Below are positions 28,376-37,665 of a stretch of DNA of 64,000 nucleotides, in pieces (positions within the stretch are counted from its first letter, which is position 1; the number at the start of each line of letters is the position of its first letter). A model generated the notes under the pieces. The model was given only the letters and a program-made list of their open reading frames with translations. It was not told the origin of the DNA and made no database searches. Position numbers and translations under genes: made by a program. This DNA comes from Pandoraea fibrosis (GTDB taxonomy: Bacteria; Pseudomonadota; Gammaproteobacteria; Burkholderiales; Burkholderiaceae), in NCBI RefSeq assembly GCF_000807775.2, contig NZ_CP047385.1, positions 1,302,001-1,366,000 on the forward strand, in the 5' to 3' direction.

Positions 28376-28825
28376 ATGCCGGATATGCGTCAGACACCGT
28401 CGAACGAACCCGCCACGCGAATGGAACGCTGGCGTGCGTCGCCGCACGTGCGCACCCTTATCGTGCCGCTCATGCGCTTCGGGGTCTCGGGGGTGATCTC
28501 GACGGCGGTGCATGTGATCGTGGCGATCACGCTCATCGAAGCGTTCGGGGCGGGGTCGGTGCTGGCGAACGCCGTGGCCTTCTGCACTGCCACGCCGTGC
28601 TCCTATCTGCTCAATACCCTATGGAGCTTCTCCGCACGGGTGCACCGCACGAGTCTCGCGCGATTCGTGCCGGTGTCGATCTTCGGGCTCTTGCTCACCA
28701 CGTTCGTGGCACGCACGGTGGAGCATCTTGGCGGCAATCACTGGGCGGGCATCGCTGCGGTCGTGCTGATCGTGCCGCCGACCACGTTCGCGCTGCATCG
28801 CTACTGGACTTACCGTCAGGCGTGA
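28376..28825 (+). CDS. GtrA-like flippase-type membrane protein
   Basis: The roughly 149-residue protein contains four hydrophobic helices of the GtrA family: GVSGVISTAVH, TATPCSYLLNTLWSF and a C-terminal FALHRYWTYR. GtrA proteins help flip polyprenyl-phosphate-linked sugars for cell-surface glycan decoration. It is convergent with a GtrB-type glycosyltransferase 37 bases away. The start is uncertain among ATGs at 28376, 28385 and 28421. Confidence 0.85.
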   Translation: MPDMRQTPSNEPATRMERWRASPHVRTLIVPLMRFGVSGVISTAVHVIVAITLIEAFGAGSVLANAVAFCTATPCSYLLNTLWSFSARVHRTSLARFVPVSIFGLLLTTFVARTVEHLGGNHWAGIAAVVLIVPPTTFALHRYWTYRQA

Positions 28826-28862
28826 AGGCCGCCCGGCGCGTTTGTGGTCACCTCAGCTTGCC

Positions 28863-29978
28863 TTAGCGGACGATGAATCGATGGGCGCGCGAGGCAATCG
28901 ATTTGCCACCTCCGCCATGCGCCCGGAGCGCCTTGCGCCCGGACGGCAACCGCACATTGGACTCATGCAGCGGCGCGCGCGACGGCAGGTGGCTCACCTT
29001 GACGCTCGACTGGTAACGGCGTCGCACCAGATACAGCGGACGTCCCTTGGACTCGTAGTAAATCCGCCCGACGTACTCTCCGATAACACCGATCCCCACG
29101 AGCTGAATACCGCCGAGGAACAGAATGCCGACGAGCAGCGAGGCATAGCCAGGCACATCGATGCCATGAATGATCGTGCGCAACACGATATAGCTGCCAT
29201 AGGCGAGCGAGACGAGGGCGAGTGACACGCCGATATATGTCCAGCAGCGCAGCGGCACGGTGCTGAAGCTGGTAATGCCTTCGAGCGCGAAATTCCATAG
29301 CCGCCAGCCGGAGAACTTCGATTCGCCCGCACTGCGCGCTTCGCGCACGTACTCCACGACTTCGGTGTGGAATCCGACCCAGGCGAACAACCCTTTCATG
29401 AAGCGGCGGCGCTCGGGTAACCGTTTGAGTGCGGTCACGACACGCCGGTCGATCAGCCGGAAGTCGCCGACGTTCTCGGGCAGTTTCACCTCGGACAGCC
29501 GGTTGTGCACGCGGTAATAGAGGCCTGCGGCGACGCGTTTGGCGAAGCTGTCGCTCGCGCGATTCGTGCGTTTGGCCAGCACGACTTCCGCACCGTTGCG
29601 CCAGCGCTCGATCATCACGGGGATAAGGGCGGGCGGGTCTTGCAGGTCGGCGTCGATGGGGATGACGGCGTCGCCCTGCGCTTCGTCGATGCCCGCGCTC
29701 AGGGCGGCTTCCTTGCCGAAGTTACGCGTGAAGTCGATCACGCGGATGCGCGCGTCGGCGCGGCGCAGTGCAAGCAGGACGCTCAGTGTGTCGTCGGTGC
29801 TGCCATCGTTCACGCAGACGATCTCGAAGCGCACATCGGTCAGGCTATCGAGCACAGGCGCCACGGCGCGGTAAAACTTCTCAAGTGCCGGTGCTTCGTT
29901 GTGACAGGGCACGACGAGCGAGACAAGGGGGGGGCGTTGCGGCAGCACAGTGTGGCGGGTATCGGCGGCGCGGGGCAT
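28863..29978 (-). CDS. GtrB-type polyprenyl-phosphate glycosyltransferase (GT2)
   Basis: The 371-residue enzyme begins with a GT-A domain (LVSLVVPCHNEAPALEKF, CVNDGSTDDT) with the metal-binding DADLQDPP, followed by two C-terminal membrane helices around residues 250-310. It would transfer a sugar from a nucleotide donor to undecaprenyl phosphate. The C-terminal 45 residues are basic and unconserved. It lies five bases downstream of a GT87 gene and converges with gtrA, completing a split three-component decoration system. Confidence 0.93.
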   Translation of the reverse strand: MPRAADTRHTVLPQRPPLVSLVVPCHNEAPALEKFYRAVAPVLDSLTDVRFEIVCVNDGSTDDTLSVLLALRRADARIRVIDFTRNFGKEAALSAGIDEAQGDAVIPIDADLQDPPALIPVMIERWRNGAEVVLAKRTNRASDSFAKRVAAGLYYRVHNRLSEVKLPENVGDFRLIDRRVVTALKRLPERRRFMKGLFAWVGFHTEVVEYVREARSAGESKFSGWRLWNFALEGITSFSTVPLRCWTYIGVSLALVSLAYGSYIVLRTIIHGIDVPGYASLLVGILFLGGIQLVGIGVIGEYVGRIYYESKGRPLYLVRRRYQSSVKVSHLPSRAPLHESNVRLPSGRKALRAHGGGGKSIASRAHRFIVR

Positions 29979-29983
29979 GGTGA

Positions 29984-31297
29984 TTACCTCGTGAACGCAG
30001 GCGCAGTAACGGACGAGCGGCGGCGGGAGACGGCGCTGCCGGGGGCGTCCGGGGTATTCGGCCGATCGGGCAACTCGGGCACGTGCGAGAGGCGACGACG
30101 ACGGCGCCATAACAGCACGAGCGTTGCCAGCGTGATGAAGGGCATGAACTGGAAGCCGATGTGTTGCACACCGAGCAGGCCGCAAAGCGGGGTGAGCCAC
30201 AACACCACGAGCCATTCGCGTTCGCCGCGCAGCCACCCGCGCGCGATGCCGTCGCGCACATACCAGGCGATGACGAGCGCGAGAATCGTGAGGTCGTAGT
30301 CGTAGAGATACGGACTCACGAGCGTGGTCGCGCAGATGAGCATGGCGGCGCGCAATGCGAACGCCGTCGGACGCCGCCAGAAGTCGATCATCGCCAGCAC
30401 CGCACACAGGGCCACCACGCCATGAATGACGGCGGCCAGCCCAAGCGATGCGCCCAGCATGCGAGCCGTGACGAAGAACGTCGGCACGCGCGCGATCTGG
30501 GCGGTGCCGTCGACGATGCTCTGCCGTGCAAACGTCGTCGCGTGCAGGAACGTCGGATAGACCTCGAATCCGAAGACTGCGGCGGCGAGCGCCGTGGTGC
30601 CGACGACCGTGGCGACACAGGCGGCCAGCGCGCGCCATTGGCGAGCACAAAGAAAGGCCAGCGGAAAGAGCAGGGCGACGTGCGGTTTGATGAAGAGCAG
30701 TCCGGCGAGCACGCCCGCCCGGACCGGGCGTTTGCGCAGCATGGCCAGCGAGAAGCCTGCGAGCCCGGTGGTGTAGAGCGAGATCTGTCCGGCGAGGATC
30801 ACGACCAGCACGCCGGGGAAACCGACCGTGGCCAGACGCGCGTCGCGCCACGGGGCGGTGCGCCGCAAGGCGGCGTAGTACAGGCTGAAGCCGACGCAGG
30901 CGTACAACGTATAGGCGTAGGGAAACGAGAGCAGCGCGACCGGGGCGAGCAGCAGCATGGCGACGGGCGGATAAAGCCACGGCATCACGCCGCCCAGCTT
31001 TTCGGCCCACGGTTGCTCGGCGATCTGCACGCGCGTCATCAGTTCGATGTTGTAGGCGTCGAGCGGATGCCCGTGCAGGACGAAATGCGATGCTCCCCAG
31101 AACGGCAGGAAGTCGAGACCGACGGGGCCGATCTTCGGCGTCGGAAGGAACGAGTGCTGATACCACCAGGCGACGCCCACGGCGATGGCGAAGAACAGTC
31201 CGGCACCGCTGTAGAGCCGAATGCGCGCGCGATCGTCGGACCAGTGCCGGCGCTCGCGCGGTGCCACTTCAACGACGGTCGACGGCTTCGATGTCAT
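29984..31297 (-). CDS. GT87-family (DUF2029) polytopic glycosyltransferase
   Basis: The 437-residue membrane protein has about ten hydrophobic segments and an early periplasmic loop with acidic/aromatic residues (GLDFLPFWGASHF). This is the pattern of GT-C enzymes that use polyprenyl-phosphate sugars outside the inner membrane. ATG 31297 was chosen for its GGGAGG seven bases upstream. With gtrB immediately downstream it probably supplies the glycan-modifying step of a gtr system; the sugar is unknown. Confidence 0.88.
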   Translation of the reverse strand: MTSKPSTVVEVAPRERRHWSDDRARIRLYSGAGLFFAIAVGVAWWYQHSFLPTPKIGPVGLDFLPFWGASHFVLHGHPLDAYNIELMTRVQIAEQPWAEKLGGVMPWLYPPVAMLLLAPVALLSFPYAYTLYACVGFSLYYAALRRTAPWRDARLATVGFPGVLVVILAGQISLYTTGLAGFSLAMLRKRPVRAGVLAGLLFIKPHVALLFPLAFLCARQWRALAACVATVVGTTALAAAVFGFEVYPTFLHATTFARQSIVDGTAQIARVPTFFVTARMLGASLGLAAVIHGVVALCAVLAMIDFWRRPTAFALRAAMLICATTLVSPYLYDYDLTILALVIAWYVRDGIARGWLRGEREWLVVLWLTPLCGLLGVQHIGFQFMPFITLATLVLLWRRRRRLSHVPELPDRPNTPDAPGSAVSRRRSSVTAPAFTR

Positions 31298-31698
31298 GCA
31301 TGAACCTCCCCTGGCTGCATGAAAACGGCGATGCTCGACTACGGTGACTGCATGGGTGACGCGCGCTATCGCTTGTTCGAGTCTTGTGCGATGCACGATT
31401 GTCGCGGGTCGCGCGCGGCAATCTCAAGCAGGGCATTCCCGGTATGGCGCGCGGTGCGGCGTTGTGCGCGGCGTTGGTGAAGACGATGGCTTCGCACTGC
31501 AACGCATTGTCCCGTTGCCCGGCACGCATGATTCCATAGTAGACGAGACGGTCTCCGAACGGATCTCGACCGGTCGCTTCCTTGCGCATTCGCCCGGAAT
31601 CCGCTGGCAGATGTGGCAAACCGGCGTTTGAAGGTGAGATTCGAACCGCAAGATCGGGGGATGTGCTGCCGCAGGCGACCCGTCGCCGGTGAGGGCGG
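31298..31698. other. Intergenic region without recognised feature
   Basis: About 400 bases between the GT87 start and the SLC13 stop, both on the minus strand. Open frames on both strands here have no family resemblance. It should contain the GT87 promoter. I see no strong hairpin or repeat. Confidence 0.4.
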
Positions 31699-33153
31699 TC
31701 AGTGAATACGCAGCAGACCGATGACTTGCCACCAGAGCACGCTGAGTGGCACGACCGTCACCAGCGCGACGAGCGCCGTCGCGATGCAATAGCGGGTGGC
31801 GTCGCGAATGCCGATGCCGGCCAGTGCCATCGCCAGCACGAGCGGCGGGGCCTGATAAGGCAGCGCGATGGTGGAGATGCCGATGGCCTGCGTCAGCAGG
31901 ATTGCCTTGACGCCGAGTGGCGCGCCCGCAGCGAGGGCGGGCACCAGCGGGGTGTACAGGGCGGGGGCGGCGTTCGAGGTGACGAGGAACGTCAGCGCGA
32001 TCGATAGGGCGACAAGGACCAGATAGGCCGATACCGTCGACATCTGCGCGAGATCGAGCCGGGAGAGCACGGGACGCAACGCTTGGGCGAGTCCGGCCTG
32101 ATCGACGGCGGCCGTCAGTCCGATGATGGCGGCGACGAACCACAATGGCGCGAGCTTGACTTGTTTGAGGAAGGCATCGGGGTTCACCAGCCGCAATGGT
32201 CCGAGGCATAACAGCGCCACGCCGAGTCCGACCCAGCCGGCGGCGACGTGATGCCACGGCTCCGTCAGCCAGAGGCCAAGCATCAACGCCAGTGCAGCCA
32301 ACAGACGCCATTCGTCAGGGCGCATCGCTGTGTGGGTGTCGTCGTTTATCCGGATGTCGGCAAGCGGTGTCAGCCGATCCGGAAAGCATCGCAGCGCCAC
32401 GACGACCAACACGACACCACGCACGACGGCGAGCCCCGGCACCAGCGCCATTGCGTATTCGCCGTAGCCGAGCCGAAGGCCGAGCACGGTCTCGGCGGTT
32501 CCGGCCATGACGAGATTGGGCAGGTTGGCGGGAAGAATGGCGCTCGACAACTCGCAACTCGCGAGCGCCGTCGCCAGCAGGAGTCCGGTGCGGCCGGGGC
32601 GACCTGCCGTCAATCCGACACGCTCGCAGAAGCTCAGCACGATTGGCGTGAGGATGGCGATGCGCCCGAGCGTCGAGGGCATCACGATCCCGAGAACGAA
32701 AGCCACGACGACGAAGCCGGTCAGGGCGGCGCCATAGGCGTGGCCGCAATGGTCGGCGAGCCGTGACGCGACACGTTCGCCAAGTCCCGTGACGCTGAGC
32801 GCCATGCCGACGACCGCACCGCTGAAGACCAGCCAGAACGCGCTCGACGCGAAGCCCGAGAACACCACGTTCGCACCGAGCGATGTGCAAGTCGCGAGCA
32901 GGAACAGCAACACGAGCGACACGAGGAAGTCCGGCAGCCAGCCGGTCGCCCAGTAGCTGAGGCAGAACAGGACGATGACTGCCACGGCGAGCGTATCGCC
33001 GCGCAACCCGGCGGTGTGCAAGGCGAGGCCGGCGGCGGCGCTGAGTCCCGCGAGCAGGGCGTGACGCCAAAGGCGACCGGGTGCGAAGGCATCGGCGGGC
33101 GCCGTTGTCGCGATGGGAGCGGGCGCAGACGAGGAAGGGCTGACCGGAGGCAT
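31699..33153 (-). CDS. SLC13/DASS-family anion transporter
   Basis: The 484-residue permease has about twelve hydrophobic segments and the two duplicated halves of the family: LGIVMPSTLGRIAILTPIV and, in the second half, FLVTSNAAPALYTPLVPALA with the S-N-x-A/T substrate motif. Members import dicarboxylates, citrate or sulfate with Na+ or H+. ATG 33153 has AGGTGA six bases upstream; a GTG three codons earlier is an alternative. It is divergent from a GntR/FCD regulator that very likely controls it. Confidence 0.88.
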   Translation of the reverse strand: MPPVSPSSSAPAPIATTAPADAFAPGRLWRHALLAGLSAAAGLALHTAGLRGDTLAVAVIVLFCLSYWATGWLPDFLVSLVLLFLLATCTSLGANVVFSGFASSAFWLVFSGAVVGMALSVTGLGERVASRLADHCGHAYGAALTGFVVVAFVLGIVMPSTLGRIAILTPIVLSFCERVGLTAGRPGRTGLLLATALASCELSSAILPANLPNLVMAGTAETVLGLRLGYGEYAMALVPGLAVVRGVVLVVVALRCFPDRLTPLADIRINDDTHTAMRPDEWRLLAALALMLGLWLTEPWHHVAAGWVGLGVALLCLGPLRLVNPDAFLKQVKLAPLWFVAAIIGLTAAVDQAGLAQALRPVLSRLDLAQMSTVSAYLVLVALSIALTFLVTSNAAPALYTPLVPALAAGAPLGVKAILLTQAIGISTIALPYQAPPLVLAMALAGIGIRDATRYCIATALVALVTVVPLSVLWWQVIGLLRIH

Positions 33154-33168
33154 AGACGTCACCTGTTG

Positions 33169-33188
33169 TTAAATAATATATAATTTAA
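33169..33188. promoter_or_regulatory. Near-perfect AT palindrome, probable GntR operator
   Basis: A 20-base palindrome (TTAAAT... to ...ATTTAA, 18 of 20 positions symmetric) sits in the short, very AT-rich gap between the divergent SLC13 and GntR genes. Its position between both starts suits a GntR-family binding site overlapping the promoters. Confidence 0.55.
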
Positions 33189-33223
33189 AGTGATTATATA
33201 TAGTTAACTGACGGAGACGATCC

Positions 33224-33880
33224 ATGCGTCAGGAATCGGGTACCGGAACGGCGGTGGAGCGCACTTACGAAGCGCTTCGTGAACAAATCGGCCGGGGCGA
33301 GTTGAAGCCGGGCGAGGCCTTGCGTCAGGACCATCTGGCGGCGGCGCTGGGCGTGAGTCACGTGCCGGTGCGCGAGGCGCTTACGATGCTGGCGTCGGAT
33401 GGATTGGCGGTTAGCCGGGTCAATCGCGGCACGATGGTGACGGCGCTCACGGAAGACGACGCGCTGGAACTGGCCGATTACCGGGCGCTGCTCGAGGGAC
33501 GGCTGATGGCGTTGGCGATGCCGAATCTGTCGCGCGCGGACATTGCGCGGGCGCGCGCGGCACTCGACGCGTTGGAATCGGCGACCGACCTTTCGGACAT
33601 CGTGACGCGCAACGCCGCGTTTCACGGCATGCTCTACGCGAAGGCCGAGCGCCCCTACTTCCAGCGCGCCGTGGCGACCGCGCGACTGAACCTCGGGCGC
33701 TACCTGTTTCTTACCTGGCAGAAGACCGGCAATGCGTTGCGCTCGCATGAGGAGCATCGCGAGTTGCTGCGCTTGTGCGAGGTGGGCGACGATGCCGGCG
33801 CCGTCGCTCTGGTACAAGCGCACAATCGCGCGACAGGCGAGCAAATCGCGCGAATCATTCGTGAGGGATGGACGGCGTGA
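33224..33880 (+). CDS. GntR-family transcriptional regulator, FadR/FCD subgroup
   Basis: The 218-residue regulator has an N-terminal winged helix (about residues 8-75, with ALGVSHVPVREALTMLASDGL as recognition region) and an all-helical FCD ligand domain (about 85-205). FCD regulators bind organic acids. Divergence from an SLC13 transporter suggests it senses that transporter's substrate. The final codons overlap the remnant of a GNAT gene in another frame, so its 3' end lies at a recombination scar. Confidence 0.93.
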   Translation: MRQESGTGTAVERTYEALREQIGRGELKPGEALRQDHLAAALGVSHVPVREALTMLASDGLAVSRVNRGTMVTALTEDDALELADYRALLEGRLMALAMPNLSRADIARARAALDALESATDLSDIVTRNAAFHGMLYAKAERPYFQRAVATARLNLGRYLFLTWQKTGNALRSHEEHRELLRLCEVGDDAGAVALVQAHNRATGEQIARIIREGWTA

Positions 33881-33990
33881 ATACGCGTGCCGGGGCGTTT
33901 TACGCACGTCATGGCTTCCGTGTGACCCGTCGTGGCGTGTCGGACGACGACGAATACGACGAGATGACGTTCGCGGGACAACGGGGTTGA
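33868..33990 (+). pseudogene. C-terminal remnant of a GNAT acetyltransferase
   Basis: A 40-codon frame starting inside the GntR 3' end encodes AGAFYARHGFRVTRRG followed by an acidic stretch and MTFAGQRG. The A-x-x-FYxRHGF motif and the short acidic tail are the standard C-terminus of GNAT enzymes, yet motif A and everything upstream are absent. It is read as a deletion scar, not a functional gene. Confidence 0.7.
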
Positions 33991-34016
33991 AGTCCTCGCA
34001 TTTCCGGCGTTGAAAA

Positions 34017-34049
34017 CAAAACACCCCGGCACGATGGCCGGGGTGTTTG
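34017..34049. terminator. Rho-independent terminator of ychF
   Basis: A stem acaccccggc / gccggggtgt with a six-base loop lies 25 bases past the ychF stop. On the minus strand it is followed by TTTTGTTTT, and on the plus strand by TTTG. Confidence 0.9.
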
Positions 34050-34070
34050 TGGTCTTGGCAGACGGTGGTG

Positions 34071-35165
34071 TCAGACGTTGAACAGGAAGTTCATCACGTC
34101 GCCGTCGTGCACGACGTATTCCTTGCCTTCGGCGCGCATCTTGCCGGCTTCCTTCGCGCCCTGTTCACCCTTGTACTGGATGTAGTCGTCGAAGGCGATG
34201 GTTTGCGCGCGGATGAAGCCGCGTTCGAAGTCGGTGTGAATCACGCCGGCGGCTTGCGGGGCGGTGTCGCCCACGTGGATCGTCCAGGCGCGCACTTCCT
34301 TCACGCCTGCCGTGAAGTACGTTTGCAGACCGAGCAGCTTGAAGCCCGCGCGGATCACGCGGTCCAGACCCGGCTCGTCCATGCCCATATCGGCGAGGAA
34401 TTCCGCCTTGTCGGCGTCTTCCATATCGGCGATTTCCGCCTCGATCGCAGCGCACACGGCGACCACGGGCGCATTTTCCGCCTCGGCGTACTTGCGCACC
34501 GCATCCAGATGCGGATTGTTTTCGAAGCCGTCGTCCTTCACGTTGGCGACGTACATCGTCGGCTTGGCGGTAATCAGGCAGAACGGCTTGATGAGTGCCT
34601 GCTCGTCGTCCGAGAGCTTGAGCGAGCGCACCGGGCGTGCTTCGTTGAGCACCGGCACGACCTTCTCGAGCACGGCCACGAGCTTCGCGGCTTCCTTGTC
34701 GTTACCCGACTTGGCGGCCTTCGAATAGCGTTGCAGTGCCTTTTCGACGGTGCCAAGGTCGGCCAGCGCCAATTCGGTGTTGATGACTTCGATATCCGAA
34801 ATCGGGTTCACCTTACCCGCCACGTGGATGACGTTCTCATCCTCGAAGCAGCGCACGACGTGCGTGATGGCGTCCGTTTCGCGGATGTTGGCGAGGAACT
34901 GGTTGCCCAACCCTTCGCCCTTGGACGCGCCCGCCACCAGACCGGCGATGTCCACGAATTCGACCGTGGCCGGCATGATGCGCTCGGGCTTGACGATCTC
35001 GGCCAGCTTGCCCAGACGCGGGTCCGGCACTTCCACCACGCCGACGTTCGGCTCGATGGTGCAGAACGGGTAGTTCTCGGCAGCGATGCCCGCTTTGGTC
35101 AGGGCGTTGAAAAGAGTCGACTTGCCAACGTTGGGCAAGCCGACGATGCCGCATTTGAGGCTCAT
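34071..35165 (-). CDS. ychF: Redox-regulated P-loop ATPase YchF/OLA1
   Basis: The 364-residue Obg-family ATPase associates with ribosomes and is linked to the oxidative stress response. It has the P-loop [12 protein letters not shown], the G3-region [20 protein letters not shown] and a C-terminal TGS-like domain ending [14 protein letters not shown]. It is monocistronic, with a terminator just downstream. Confidence 0.98.
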   Translation of the reverse strand: MSLKCGIVGLPNVGKSTLFNALTKAGIAAENYPFCTIEPNVGVVEVPDPRLGKLAEIVKPERIMPATVEFVDIAGLVAGASKGEGLGNQFLANIRETDAITHVVRCFEDENVIHVAGKVNPISDIEVINTELALADLGTVEKALQRYSKAAKSGNDKEAAKLVAVLEKVVPVLNEARPVRSLKLSDDEQALIKPFCLITAKPTMYVANVKDDGFENNPHLDAVRKYAEAENAPVVAVCAAIEAEIADMEDADKAEFLADMGMDEPGLDRVIRAGFKLLGLQTYFTAGVKEVRAWTIHVGDTAPQAAGVIHTDFERGFIRAQTIAFDDYIQYKGEQGAKEAGKMRAEGKEYVVHDGDVMNFLFNV

Positions 35166-35322
35166 GCTAAATCCTGTCTAATCCGATATATGCGCCGTTG
35201 CATTCGCCGGTCCGTCGGTCGTTACGTCGGTGATTGCGTCGCGGAAAGTCCGCCATTGTACCCGTTCTGCCTGCAACAACGCCCTCGGCCCGGTCGCATC
35301 GGCCCCAACGCCGGTGCCGCGC

Positions 35323-36192
35323 TCAACTCAGTTGCTTCGCCGAGAACGTGTCGCACTTGCGCATGTCGCCGGATTGCAGCCCCTGACGCAGCCAGTACAC
35401 CCGCTGGGCGCTCGTGCCGTGCGTGAACGACTCGGGCACCACGCGCCCCTGCGACTGTTGCTGCAACCGGTCGTCGCCAATGGCCGCTGCGGCCTTCAGG
35501 CCCTGTTCGATATCGCCCGGCTCCAGCAGCTGCTGATTCGCCTTCGCCGCGTTGTTCGCCCAGACCCCCGCGAAGCAATCGGCCTGCAACTCCAGACGCA
35601 CCGACAGCGCATTGGCCTGCGCTTCGTTGGCGCGGCGGCGAACTTCGTCGAATTTCTCGGAAATGCCCAGCAGATTCTGGATGTGATGGCCCACTTCATG
35701 GGCGATCACATAGGCTTGCGCGAAGTCGCCGCCCGCGCCGAAACGTTGCTGCAACTCGTCATAGAACGCGAGATCGATGTAGACCTTGCTGTCGCCCGGG
35801 CAGTAGAACGGCCCCATCGCGGTTTGCCCGGTGCCGCAAGCCGTGGGCGTCGCGCCCGAGAACAACACCAGCTTCGGCGGTACGTACTGACGGTTGAGTT
35901 GCTGCGGGAATACGGTTTCCCAGGTGCGCTCGATGTTGCCGAGCACCTTGCGGGTGAAGACCGTCTTCGGATCGTTGGCCGGCGCGGCGTTCGGAGCGGA
36001 TTGGGGTTGCGACTGCGTCTGCCCCTGAATCATCTGCGAGCCCTGAATGATCACGCGCGGATCGATCCCGAAGAAGTACGAAGCGGCGAGTGCCACCACA
36101 ATCGTGCCGATGCCGATCGTAGTGCGCCCGCCGAAACCGCCGCCCCGGCGATCTTCGACGTTCTGGCTTTCGGATTCATTGTCGAGGCGCAT
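35323..36192 (-). CDS. Neutral zinc metallopeptidase (YpfJ type)
   Basis: The 289-residue single-pass membrane protein has an N-terminal TM (about 24-42) and a periplasmic zincin domain with HEVGHH at 165-170 and downstream LQADCFAGVWA. The GQTAMGPFYCPGDSKVYIDL stretch is a hallmark of the YpfJ/Zn_peptidase family. The function of this family is not established. The gene is divergent from a UbiH-like hydroxylase gene. Confidence 0.92.
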   Translation of the reverse strand: MRLDNESESQNVEDRRGGGFGGRTTIGIGTIVVALAASYFFGIDPRVIIQGSQMIQGQTQSQPQSAPNAAPANDPKTVFTRKVLGNIERTWETVFPQQLNRQYVPPKLVLFSGATPTACGTGQTAMGPFYCPGDSKVYIDLAFYDELQQRFGAGGDFAQAYVIAHEVGHHIQNLLGISEKFDEVRRRANEAQANALSVRLELQADCFAGVWANNAAKANQQLLEPGDIEQGLKAAAAIGDDRLQQQSQGRVVPESFTHGTSAQRVYWLRQGLQSGDMRKCDTFSAKQLS

Positions 36193-36378
36193 AGGGGGCT
36201 CCGTGTCGGTTATCGATATGCGCGGAAGTATAGCGCCGGGCCGTGACACGCGACGCTGCGTCGCAGCAGGCGCCGGGCGGCAGGCCGTCGCAGGTGTGGC
36301 AGGCGTGCGACAATACGCCATCTCGTTTTCTGAACCAGCCGGCTCGCGCGATTCAGGCGCTGGCGCTGCATTCGCCGC

Positions 36379-37578
36379 ATGTCTCAAACGCACACTTCCA
36401 GCCAAACGCACGATGTCGTCGTCGTCGGTGGCGGTCTGGTCGGCAAGGCTGCCGCCTTGCTGCTCTCGCAGGCTCGCCTGTCCGTTGCACTGCTCGCCCA
36501 ACCGGCTGCTGCCGCACCGGGTGCGGGCAGCACGGGCGGCGACATGTGGGACGCCCGCATCTACTCCCTGTCCTCCAGTTCCCAGGCGCTGTTCGAGCGC
36601 ATGCGCGTCTGGCAGGCAGTCGATCCTGCGCGCGTGAATCCTGTCTACGACATGGAAGTCTTCGGCGACGAGCGCGGCAGTCTTCACTTCTCGGCCTATC
36701 AGGCGGCAGTGCCGCAACTGGCCTGGATCGCCGAATCGTCGAATCTCGAACGCGCCCTTGACGCCGCGCTGCGATTCTCCCCGCAAGTGCAATGGCTCGA
36801 CGCCCGCGCCGACGCGCTCGAAGTCGATGCGGCCGCCGCGTCGGTGCGTCTGTCGGACGGCAAGACGCTGCGCGCCTCGCTCGTGGTCGGCGCCGACGGC
36901 GCGCACTCGTGGGTGCGCAGTACCGCCGGACTCGATGGCGCCGTGCGTCCCTACGAACAACTCGGCGTGGTGTGCAATTTCCGCGCGGAACGTCCTCACC
37001 GCGATACCGCGTTCCAGTGGTTCCACGATGGCGAGATCATCGCGCTGTTGCCGCTTCCCGATCAGCACGTCTCGCTGGTCTGGTCGGCGGCCGACGATCA
37101 TGCGAAGCATTTGCTCGCCCTCGATCCGCAAGCGTTGGCCGATCGCATCGGCACGTTCTCGAACGGTGAACTCGGCGGCCTCACGCCGGTCTCAGCGCGG
37201 GCTCAGGGTTTCCCGCTCGTGCTCGCGCAGGCCAAGCGTCTGATCGCACCGCGCGTGGCGTTGGTCGGCGATGCGGCCCATGTGGTGCACCCGCTCGCCG
37301 GTCAGGGCATGAACCTCGGTCTGCGCGACGTGGCGGCGCTCGGCGATGCCCTTGCCGCACGCGAGTCGTTCCGCGACTGTGGCGACGCAGCGGTCTTGCG
37401 TCGCTACGAGCGTGCCCGCAAGGAAGATATCGGCAGCATGGCGCTCACCACGGACGGTTTGCACAAGCTGTTCTCGACGAGCAACCCGCTCGCGAAATTC
37501 GTCCGCAACGCGGGGCTCGATAGCGTGAACATGCTGCCCTTCGTCAAGAAATTCCTGATCGGCCGCGCCCTGGGCTGA
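36379..37578 (+). CDS. UbiH/UbiF-family FAD-dependent hydroxylase
   Basis: The 399-residue flavoprotein monooxygenase has the FAD-binding VVVVGGGLVGKAAALLL near the N-terminus and the second FAD/ring motif GDAAHVVHPLAGQGMNLGLRD near residue 300. These enzymes hydroxylate the ubiquinone ring precursor; which position is not decidable from sequence. It is followed by dsbC 87 bases downstream, on the same strand. Confidence 0.92.
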   Translation: MSQTHTSSQTHDVVVVGGGLVGKAAALLLSQARLSVALLAQPAAAAPGAGSTGGDMWDARIYSLSSSSQALFERMRVWQAVDPARVNPVYDMEVFGDERGSLHFSAYQAAVPQLAWIAESSNLERALDAALRFSPQVQWLDARADALEVDAAAASVRLSDGKTLRASLVVGADGAHSWVRSTAGLDGAVRPYEQLGVVCNFRAERPHRDTAFQWFHDGEIIALLPLPDQHVSLVWSAADDHAKHLLALDPQALADRIGTFSNGELGGLTPVSARAQGFPLVLAQAKRLIAPRVALVGDAAHVVHPLAGQGMNLGLRDVAALGDALAARESFRDCGDAAVLRRYERARKEDIGSMALTTDGLHKLFSTSNPLAKFVRNAGLDSVNMLPFVKKFLIGRALG

Positions 37579-37665
37579 CCCCTTGTGGCGTGACTGCCGG
37601 CGACGTCTGTGGACATCGGACCTGCCGCACGCGCCTCTCGCTCGATACACTTCTGGAGATATTCG

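Noticed and set aside
31344..31631. 95-codon plus-strand frame in the gap before the SLC13 gene
   Set aside because: No ribosome binding site, domain or plausible composition; treated as non-coding.
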